This document shows, piece after piece, positions 57,901 through 64,000 of a DNA stretch of 64,000 nucleotides. The notes under the pieces were generated by a model. That model saw nothing but the letters and a program-made list of their open reading frames with translations. It had not been told where the DNA came from and made no database searches. Both the position numbers and the translations under genes were made by a program. Origin of the DNA: Burkholderia sp. SRS-W-2-2016 (GTDB lineage Bacteria > Pseudomonadota > Gammaproteobacteria > Burkholderiales > Burkholderiaceae); NCBI RefSeq assembly GCF_001931485.1, contig NZ_MSDV01000078.1, forward strand, positions 1 to 64,000. The letters run 5' to 3'. Numbering within the stretch: the first letter of the stretch is position 1; every line of letters begins with the position of its first letter.

Positions 57901-60259
57901 TCGCGACCACTCCACGCGCGCCCTGACCGTCGACGTTGCTCGTCAGCGTGCCCGCCGTCGACAAACCGCTATAGCTCGCGCCGCCCGCAACGCGGAACAG
58001 CGTCGAATCGTCTGTGCCGACCGTGAGATTCTGCGCGGCCACATTGATGCTCGAACCCGCGCCATACGCGTAGAAGCCGATCTGATTGGCGCCCGACACG
58101 AAATCCGGCACCGCGTTGGCGCTGACGTTGATCGTCGCGCCGTCGCGCGCGTGCACGCCGATCGCGCCCTCACCAGTCAGATTGACGGCGCCGTCGATCG
58201 TGGCCGTCGCATTTGCGCCCTGCGCCCACACGCCGTAGTTGCGCGTGCCTGATGCAGGATCGGCGCCGCCGGCGACGTTGATCGTGCCCGTCGATGTCGC
58301 CGCGGTAGGTGTCGAGCCGGTGCCGAGCACTTCGATGCCGATTCCGTTCACGCCATTGAGCGTAATCGTGCCCGTGTTGGTGATAGTGGCCGCGCTATTG
58401 CTCGCGAGCATCCCCACGTTGACGAACGGCACGTTCATCGCGCCATTGATCGCGATGTTGCCGCTATTGTTCAGGACCCCTGAAGTGGAATCCACACTCG
58501 CCATCGCGGTTGCATTCTGCGTCAGCGTACCGATCGTGATGTTGCCGAGATTGCTCGCGTTGCCGCTACTGCCGAGCACGATCCCGTAGGTGTGCGCGGA
58601 CAACTCGACATCGGCGACGGCTTCGGGCGCCGACGCGTCGTATTGGGCCGCGCGGCCGAGATAGATCGTGCCGTCCGCCAGATTCGTGAAACTGCCGCCG
58701 TCAACGAGGCCGCCGACCACCGCGCTTTCGAACTTCGTCGGATTGACGCCGACGTTGATGATGCCGGCGTTGGAAGCGACCGCATTGTCCGACACCGCGA
58801 CCGCATAGTTCAGTTGCGACGTGTTCGCGCTGCTGTAGGTCCACGCCGCGACGTTCATGATGCCGTTGTTGACGAAGCTCGTGCCGGCGCCGCTGGCATC
58901 GACCGCGTAGCCTTCCGCATAGTTGTTCAGGCCGAAGTTGTCGGGCAGCGTCGCGGTGCCGGTGTTGAAGTTGCCGCCGGACGCATAACCGGCCGAGATC
59001 ACGCCGTTGTTGACGCCCTGAGCGCCGCTTTGCAGAGCGACGAGCGTCGCGGTGCCGGACAGCTGTCCGTCGTTCACGAACTTTGCACCGTTTTCCGCGA
59101 GGGCCGCATAGACCTGGCCGCCCGTGTCGAGCTCGCCGCCTGCCGCGACGTGCAGCAGCGCATTCTGGCCCGTACCGCGCATCACCGCCACGGTCCCGAC
59201 CGGAAGATTGCCCGTATCGCCCGGCGTCAGATTGTTTGCGTATTGGACCGTTTGAGTGGAAAACGCGACGGCCTGATTGAACGCCGAGTCATACGCCGAC
59301 GGCGAATTCAATGCGCCGCTCTGCAGCGATTGCACGAGGAAGTCGTTGTACGTGGCCAGCGATGCGGCATCGGTGACGGTCCACGCGCTGCCGTCGAATG
59401 CCTGGAAGGTCCCGGCATAAACCGGCACCTGCATCGTGAAGTCGTTAGTCGTACTGTTCGGTGCGAGCGCGGTGAAAACGATCTGATTGCGCGAGTCCCA
59501 GTTGATTACCGACGATGCCGCGCCGGTGCCGTCGGCATAGACGAGGCTCGACTGCTTGGCGGCCATCACGATGCTGTTGCCGGCGGCCGACGGCGCGTTC
59601 GCCGGATCGCCAACGTTGACGTCGAGCGTGCCGCCGGTGCTCGCGACCGTCCCGATACGGGTGTCGACGTACTGATCGCCATTGACGTCCTGGAACACCG
59701 GCACGGACGACGAGCTCCAGTTCGAAGTAGCGAAGTTGTTCGAGTTGTAGGTCGCGATCGTGGTGTTGGCGCCGGTGATCGGATCGGAGGTGGAAACGCT
59801 CTGCGTCCGCCCGCCCAGTATGAGGTTCTGTTGATTGGGGTCGCCCGACACGATGGTCGTGCTGCCGAGCGGCACTCTGGAATAACCGCTCTGGCCTCCG
59901 GAACCGGTCCACGCGCCGGAGACGGTCGCCGCGTCGCCGCCGGACACAGCGACCGCGCCGGCCTGATTGCTGTTCGTCGCGGGGCTGAAGCTGCTGAGCG
60001 CGCAGGTGCCGCCTGAGGTGACGGTCGAGCCGTCGCCGCAGTTCGATGCGTAGGCGGTTGCCGCCGGCAGGGTCGTCACGCTGAATCCTAGTGCGATCGC
60101 GATGCGCCGCAGCGATCGCAGCGGCGCGCGGTACTCACCGCCGCTGCCACGGCCTGCAACCGCGCTGCCGGTGCGCTTGCCGCGCTGTTTCGTTGTTTCC
60201 GCCACGGCAACCCAACTGCCGAGCGCCTCACTCCATATCGAACAAAATGCTTTATTCAT
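54959..60259 (-). CDS. type V secretion autotransporter (adhesin-like), 1766 aa
   Basis: ATG 60259 begins MNKAFCSIWSEALGSWVAVA, an extended signal peptide region (ESPR), followed by a hydrophobic core and cleavage after ATAYA. The passenger (about 75-1470) is a long beta-helix of Gly/Ala/Asn/Thr-rich repeats (GDRADGIVARNGASIVATGS type). The C-terminal 290 residues are the outer-membrane beta-barrel domain (NRNGVWGRIGGQSLDANAND), ending in an aromatic, GYRYSW, as barrels do. The passenger is exposed or released at the cell surface, where it could act in adhesion. It is a host gene. Long open frames on the opposite strand are by-products of repetitive GC-rich coding. Confidence 0.92.
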   Translation of the reverse strand: MNKAFCSIWSEALGSWVAVAETTKQRGKRTGSAVAGRGSGGEYRAPLRSLRRIAIALGFSVTTLPAATAYASNCGDGSTVTSGGTCALSSFSPATNSNQAGAVAVSGGDAATVSGAWTGSGGQSGYSRVPLGSTTIVSGDPNQQNLILGGRTQSVSTSDPITGANTTIATYNSNNFATSNWSSSSVPVFQDVNGDQYVDTRIGTVASTGGTLDVNVGDPANAPSAAGNSIVMAAKQSSLVYADGTGAASSVINWDSRNQIVFTALAPNSTTNDFTMQVPVYAGTFQAFDGSAWTVTDAASLATYNDFLVQSLQSGALNSPSAYDSAFNQAVAFSTQTVQYANNLTPGDTGNLPVGTVAVMRGTGQNALLHVAAGGELDTGGQVYAALAENGAKFVNDGQLSGTATLVALQSGAQGVNNGVISAGYASGGNFNTGTATLPDNFGLNNYAEGYAVDASGAGTSFVNNGIMNVAAWTYSSANTSQLNYAVAVSDNAVASNAGIINVGVNPTKFESAVVGGLVDGGSFTNLADGTIYLGRAAQYDASAPEAVADVELSAHTYGIVLGSSGNASNLGNITIGTLTQNATAMASVDSTSGVLNNSGNIAINGAMNVPFVNVGMLASNSAATITNTGTITLNGVNGIGIEVLGTGSTPTAATSTGTINVAGGADPASGTRNYGVWAQGANATATIDGAVNLTGEGAIGVHARDGATINVSANAVPDFVSGANQIGFYAYGAGSSINVAAQNLTVGTDDSTLFRVAGGASYSGLSTAGTLTSNVDGQGARGVVATGAGTTLATGTSVYNVNGANGVAIVDEGGANGTIDAGTTINLNATGAIAGVVDGQAHDLSNAASGTAVATQLTNNAAVTSSTAGVTGFVAQNLGTLINNNTITLSGAGSTGVVVGPQGTVDNAATIRVTNGTGALVQGATATLSNSGTIRADDGVAAVHLTGAGASVALSGAGSIVAGGSADGVLIDATDTGGGVSAGATSISVSGSGHGINNLGANSTIALTGTHIDTTGNASDGISSTGAGATISADSATTITTSGDDATGLYVTGAGSRVTNASATIATSGDNAVGVEIGSGGSAVLAGARVSSTGQAADGVVATDGAAVTLDTSTVKTAGDRADGIVARNGASIVATGSSIDSAAANGARADSGGALSLTGTTLTGVTSGIVMSDTLANGAASAVTVTGGSVASSSGPAFLADGANAALTVQGGAAVSAGNGTLLSLVNGSNVTMTAAGENLTGDIVSDATSSGNVLLTNQTTLTGRIATAALTLDATSNWNVSANSTLSNLVNAGTVAFVAPSGDPAAASSYKTVSTASYVGNGGTLALNTYLGADDSPTDQLIVNGGAASGTSALKITNTGGPGALTTRDGIPVVVTANGATTSASAFHLAAPVQSGAYEYLLYRGGQSSADNWYLRSYLLPGSGDPSPPFQGGLPRPAPIAYRPGVVGYTLTPALNADYGFEVLGRMHERVGDIVAVERQQPANRNGVWGRIGGQSLDANANDRFSADAKTFFAQFGKDWTLDQTAGKGSTHAGVTVTFGTASASFSDSARSINESLSNSTGSMNMHAQSVGGYWTRYLGDGTYFDSVAQLTHYENSYSDVNGNAASQHGFGVALSQEIGKPFQIGSSAVAVEPQAQLMYQYLKLNRFSDNVSDVSGTTMNALRGRVGVRVFNPDLYNETRTSAATPYFTADVLHDFLAPGQTVVGGTPFRLGLARTWYELGVGVTAGFGKRGEFYANVKYARNLGGEYRQGVFGNLGYRYSW

Positions 60260-60268
60260 GGCCGCCAA

Positions 60269-60943
60269 TTTCCCCGTTCAGTACATGGTCGCTCACTCAT
60301 GACCGTATTGGAGCCAGGGCGGGATTTTCCTGCCTCTCGAATATTTCCAACGTCAACCATGAGGTCCGGACATCGCAAGACGAATGTCTGCCTTTAATTT
60401 ACTAAATGAAAGGCGCCAATCACGGCCACCGGATTTAAATATGGTTAATTTTTTATTATATTGAGTTAAATTGGAAAATCTCTAAATCAAAATCGCGAAA
60501 CCCGGAGTCTGATAATTGCGATTTTTGTGTAGGATAAATTAGCGGAAAATGAGATTGGTTCGAGGGGAGATCGAGGGGGCGCGGACGGCGTGGAGTGCTT
60601 ACGGCAACGCGGTTACAGCGGTGACGGCCCGCCAATCCACCTCGTCGATGAGGAGCGTTCCGACGATGAATTCAGATATATCTCAGATAATTTTTGAGAT
60701 GACATCGAATGGTCGATCAACGACCACAAAATGACATTTAAATTGATAAATTTTACAGACAGAAAATTTCATTCATAAAATCGCAAACCCTGTATGTTCG
60801 CCTCCGCACATTTTTAAATACGAATTAAATCGAAAATCTGGTTTTGCGTAATATTTGAATATGTTGGTTGTACAGCGGATAGTCGCGGGGATTTTGTTGT
60901 GGCGCTACGCAAGCTTTTAATCGGGCAGCGCACGTCGTCAGAT
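60269..60943. other. AT-rich intergenic region upstream of the autotransporter
   Basis: It is much richer in A+T than its surroundings, especially at 60430-60545 and 60690-60870. On the minus strand an exact TATAAT lies at 60455-60460, about 195 bp before the autotransporter start, without a clear -35. An imperfect repeat AAAATCGC(G)AAACCC occurs near 60489 and 60778. Short open frames (60549-60734, 60899-61135) look accidental. Such AT-rich leaders are typical H-NS-type targets upstream of surface-protein genes. Confidence 0.5.
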
Positions 60944-63439
60944 TCAGCCTCTATGCAGATAGATGAACATATCCAGATCCGCGGCGCGCTGCGGGTCGAC
61001 TTCGTTCGTCAGCAGCTCAATGCCGGTCGCCTGCCGGCTCGTACCGAGATGCTCGGCGTTGAGGTAGATGCGCCCATCGGTCGTGTCGGACCAGATGTGT
61101 GCCGAACGCAGCCGGATACGACACAGCACGCGTGACGGCCTCCATCCGGTTTTCCATCCGGCGTCTTTGAGCTGGCTGGCATAGGCCTGTGTGATGAACG
61201 CGCCGAACATGTGCGACGAGGCGCTGATGAGAAAATCGCGGGCCTGCGGGGAAGGCAGCCACACAATGCCGTGCTCGCCCGGGGCACCGAAATTCTGGCC
61301 ATCGTCGACCTTACTCACGGTTCCATCCAGCCTCACACGCTGAAAACCGAAAGGCTGCGCGAGCGGCGCGTCACTCGGGACCGTCGCGGCACGCCAATAG
61401 AGCCGGTCAGGATCGGTCGCAGGATACGGCAAATCCAGTTCGATCTCCGCGACCGGCTGATCCTCTTCCACATGGTCCGGCATCGTGTCGAAGCCGAAGA
61501 AAATGCCGCCCACGAACGCCCGCTCGTACACCGACCTGCCATTCAGGATCAGGTCCTCTTCGATAAGCTGTATCGGCTTCTTTTGCTGGTCGATCAACAC
61601 GATGGACCGCAACGAGATCACCCTGGTCTTTTGTGGCGCGCCGATCTTCGAGCACAGCGTGTCGAGCGCATCCTGCACGTTGTTCACGTTCGTCAGATGC
61701 GCGCACTTGCCCGGCATGTACGCCGTACGGGCCGCGGTCTCGAACGCGGCAGTGAACAGGATCGGCGGAACGACCAGCCCTCCGGCGTCCACCAGTGAGG
61801 CCTGCACCTGGTGCGAGTCGCCGTGCCGCGCGGCGTCGATGGCCCACTCTACTTGCGCGAGACCATTCGCATCCGTGAAAGTCTGAGGCGAATTGGCGGC
61901 ATCGCAAAGCGTGCCGTTGATCTGGCATGAGCCGCCCGCCGGACCGACAAACGACCATTTCACCGCGGCGCCGTTGACGGGATGCTCACCGCGGACCACC
62001 CCCACGCGAAGCTTGCCCGGCAGCGCCACCATGCCCGCCGTTGCCGTGGTGAACAGATTCTGGCCGTCGCCGCCGCGATACACGGGTATCCGGTCGCTCA
62101 GCATGCCGAATGGAATACGGCAATCGTCGAGAACGATCGCTCCCGGCGCGCCGTTCATCGCGGCGATGGACGCGTAGCGCACCTCGGGGCCGTGGGGTGT
62201 CATGGCCTGCGGCGTCGCGCCCGTCTTCGGCCAATCGACGCTGCCGTTCGCGCGCGCGGCGCACGTCCAGTAGTCGCCCCGGCGGAACGTTCCCAGTCCC
62301 GCCTTCACGATGAGCCCGTCGCCCGTATCGATGTCCTGCGATTGCACCGCGCCGCCTGCCGCGACGACCGTCGCGAGCCCCTCGCCGTCGGAGAACGCAT
62401 CCCATAGCCGCAGGAGCCAGCCGCCGTTGCCGTCCGCGCCCACCGCGGCGATGTCGCCAGCGCTCTGCTCTTCGAGCACCACGCGATCGTCGGCCGCGAG
62501 CGCCACGCGGTACAGCCGCTCAGTCTTCAATGCCTGCCGCGGATCGACGTCATCGTGGACGGATACCAGCTCGGCGTACTGCCCGGGCGCGAACCAGTTG
62601 CGCTGATCGAGCGGCGGCGCGCCGACCGTGATCTCGTTTCCGGACACTTTCGTCACGCGCGCCAGCACGCTCGCGTTGCGCCGCGAGAACTTGATCCGCA
62701 GCTTGTCGAGCTGGAACCGCGGACCGTCTGCATCCGGGAACGCGGCGTCGGGAACGCCGTCGTGAATCTCGAAGCGGTAGCACAGGTTTTCCATGCGGTT
62801 GAAGCCGCCGGCGGGCGTGAGGGAACACGGGTCCGTGGATGCGACGGCCGCCTGCTCGATGACGGTCAACTTGCCGGTCGAGCCCGCAATGAGCGATCGC
62901 CACTGCGCGTCCGCCGCGCCGGTTGCGCAACTGACCGGGTTCGCACCGCCGATCGCGAGCGGAAAGACCTGCCAGTCGACCAGCGAGCGGCCCGAAGCCT
63001 GCGCGTCGCCCAGCGCCACGTCGGCGAGGCCCGAATCCTCCACGGAATCGATGTAACGCACGAGCGCCTTGATGCCGATGATCGCCGGCGACACGACGCC
63101 GTCGTCATTCCGGGGATGCGGCTGGGTGCCGTTGGTGCACGACGACGGATTCTCCAGCAGCCATCCGTCGAGATACCCGTGGCCCGCGCCGATCTTGAAC
63201 GTCGCCGCCGTCGCGCCGGGCGTGATGTGGAAGCCGTCGTTGCCGGCGGGCACGAGCAGGTCGTCGGGCGGCCCCAGCGTGTCCGCCGTTTCCGTCTCGA
63301 TGCGGTCGAGTTGGTGGCGCGACTGCTGGTCGAGGTCGGTATCGAGAAGCGCCATCCCCTGGCGCGCGACCACGGCACGCGGACGCCGCGGATCGCTCAT
63401 CGGAATGCGTAAGCGGGTTGCATCGTTTCGGATCGTCAT
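60944..63439 (-). CDS. DUF6519 protein, contractile-injection-system type locus
   Basis: 831 residues. The N-terminus has the DUF6519 pattern: D-P-R-R-P-R-A-V-V-A-R-Q-G-M-A-L-L-D-T-D-L-D-Q-Q-S, followed by ETADTLGPPDDLLVPAG and GFHITPGATAATFKIGAGHGYLDG. The domain is common in extracellular contractile injection systems and tailocin-like loci. The middle contains an Ig-like segment (VVPPILFTAAFETAARTAYM before it, GLAQVEWAIDAARHGDS), and the C-terminal 250 residues are a second globular domain. Ten Cys are present. It overlaps the upstream gene by 4 bp. It may be a baseplate or fibre-linked component; the exact role is not known. Confidence 0.75.
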   Translation of the reverse strand: MTIRNDATRLRIPMSDPRRPRAVVARQGMALLDTDLDQQSRHQLDRIETETADTLGPPDDLLVPAGNDGFHITPGATAATFKIGAGHGYLDGWLLENPSSCTNGTQPHPRNDDGVVSPAIIGIKALVRYIDSVEDSGLADVALGDAQASGRSLVDWQVFPLAIGGANPVSCATGAADAQWRSLIAGSTGKLTVIEQAAVASTDPCSLTPAGGFNRMENLCYRFEIHDGVPDAAFPDADGPRFQLDKLRIKFSRRNASVLARVTKVSGNEITVGAPPLDQRNWFAPGQYAELVSVHDDVDPRQALKTERLYRVALAADDRVVLEEQSAGDIAAVGADGNGGWLLRLWDAFSDGEGLATVVAAGGAVQSQDIDTGDGLIVKAGLGTFRRGDYWTCAARANGSVDWPKTGATPQAMTPHGPEVRYASIAAMNGAPGAIVLDDCRIPFGMLSDRIPVYRGGDGQNLFTTATAGMVALPGKLRVGVVRGEHPVNGAAVKWSFVGPAGGSCQINGTLCDAANSPQTFTDANGLAQVEWAIDAARHGDSHQVQASLVDAGGLVVPPILFTAAFETAARTAYMPGKCAHLTNVNNVQDALDTLCSKIGAPQKTRVISLRSIVLIDQQKKPIQLIEEDLILNGRSVYERAFVGGIFFGFDTMPDHVEEDQPVAEIELDLPYPATDPDRLYWRAATVPSDAPLAQPFGFQRVRLDGTVSKVDDGQNFGAPGEHGIVWLPSPQARDFLISASSHMFGAFITQAYASQLKDAGWKTGWRPSRVLCRIRLRSAHIWSDTTDGRIYLNAEHLGTSRQATGIELLTNEVDPQRAADLDMFIYLHRG

Positions 63440-64000
63440 GGCTGGGTCCTCAATTGGGCCGCCAGGCTCGAACGCGTGTCGTCGATGACGCAGGCTTCGA
63501 TGCCGAAGGGGGTGTAGTCGTCAAACAGGCTTTCGAGGTTCGCACGCCGCAGCCCGTCGGCCGCCGATGAGAACGCACCCATCTCGGTATCGTTCTCTCC
63601 GCCGAGGCGAATGCCGTCGCTCACGGCCGCGTGCAGCATGGCGACCATCGGCTCGTCGAGCGAGGTGTCGAGAAAGAGCGGCAGCACGGACAGACGCGCC
63701 GACGTGTCTTCCGGACCCGAGAGCGGCGCACCCTTCTTCGCTTGCGCCGCCGCGACGGCGAGGTCGGGCTGACAGCGAAAGCGCCGCGGCACCTGCGAGG
63801 ACGGCGCGATCGAGCTGAAGCGCACGCAGCCGGACTGAGTGCGTGTCACCGTCGCCGCCGCCCAGAAAATCACATTCGTCGCTTCGAGCGATTTCATCTC
63901 GCTCGTGCCCAGAATCGTCACGTTGCGAAGCGTCGTGTCGAGGCTGGATGCGTCGATTGCCAGGTCGAGCGCGCCGTCGTCGGACACGATCGAGTCCGCA
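63436..64000 (-). CDS. C-terminal part of a beta-helix-like protein (runs off the window)
   Basis: The frame continues past the right edge, so the GTG at 63987 is not the true start. The visible part begins with ADSIVSDDGALDLAIDASSL and T-T-L-R-N-V-T-I-L-G, the rung pattern of a right-handed parallel beta-helix, then a less regular C-terminal domain (LSVLPLFLDTSLDEPMVAML). It is coupled to the DUF6519 gene by a 4-bp overlap. In contractile-injection loci, large baseplate-associated proteins of this sort are often found next to DUF6519. Confidence 0.65.
   Translation of the reverse strand, partial: ADSIVSDDGALDLAIDASSLDTTLRNVTILGTSEMKSLEATNVIFWAAATVTRTQSGCVRFSSIAPSSQVPRRFRCQPDLAVAAAQAKKGAPLSGPEDTSARLSVLPLFLDTSLDEPMVAMLHAAVSDGIRLGGENDTEMGAFSSAADGLRRANLESLFDDYTPFGIEACVIDDTRSSLAAQLRTQP

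Noticed and set aside
1..64000. tRNA genes, rRNA genes and CRISPR arrays
   Set aside because: No cloverleaf-like stretch, rRNA sequence or regularly spaced repeat array was noticed on reading both strands. A covariance-model scan would be needed to exclude a tRNA fragment at the att site.

Overview
The window is a Burkholderiaceae chromosome segment (Burkholderia, Paraburkholderia or Caballeronia type) carrying a nearly complete podovirus-like prophage. The host assignment rests on high G+C with strong GC3 bias, a large autotransporter with an extended signal peptide, and copies of an intergenic palindromic repeat (CTTTCTTTG...CAAAGAAAGTAGG...CCCCGCACAGGGG) that I recognise from this family. 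Gene order and a 3418-residue polyvalent virion protein make the prophage Bcep22-like (an inference from layout; no search was run).

Layout. 1-2290: host flank with one small ORF and a dead IS481-type element (833-2047) sitting in the loop of the host palindromic repeat. 2291-6337, leftward: an early operon of a small unknown gene, a protein with two tandem RNA-polymerase alpha-CTD-like domains, a YqaJ exonuclease, a RecT annealase and two unknowns. 6338-6659: divergent control region with promoters on both sides of a 15-bp palindrome. 6660-11115, rightward: replication genes (HTH protein, O-like initiator with iterons and an A/purine-rich tract inside it, P-like loader, RusA resolvase, zinc/HTH regulator). 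11157-14620, leftward and AT-richer: a defence-like cassette resembling ABC-three-component (ABC-3C) systems, with a DUF3223 gene and an unlisted 50-residue membrane peptide. 15281-44931, rightward: terminase, portal, scaffold, capsid, neck and tail proteins, collagen-like fibre, internal virion proteins, lytic transglycosylase and the giant polyvalent protein. This run is interrupted by a reverse-strand membrane-protein moron (30327-30878). 44959-45842: a small lipoprotein, a C4-like structured RNA and a 124-residue protein.

46004-51041 is cargo: an orphan type VI secretion island of VgrG, adaptor-like proteins, DUF4123 chaperone, Tox-REase-5 nuclease effector and Imm52-like immunity protein. 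51115-54679, leftward: lysogeny genes (unknown, double-XRE regulator, AlpA-like excisionase, tyrosine integrase). Paired AGGACAA repeats near both ends and a shared CCCCGCACAGGGG suggest prophage limits near 2072 and 54867. 54959-64000 is host: a 1766-residue autotransporter, then a DUF6519 gene and a truncated upstream gene of the kind found in contractile-injection-system loci.

The most unusual points are two overprinted genes inside linker regions of the giant gene, the tandem alpha-CTD protein, the shared NTAGGD.AGRD motif linking the 50-residue membrane peptide to the ABC-3C protein, the T6SS effector island carried by the prophage, and the absence of any recognisable lysis cassette.
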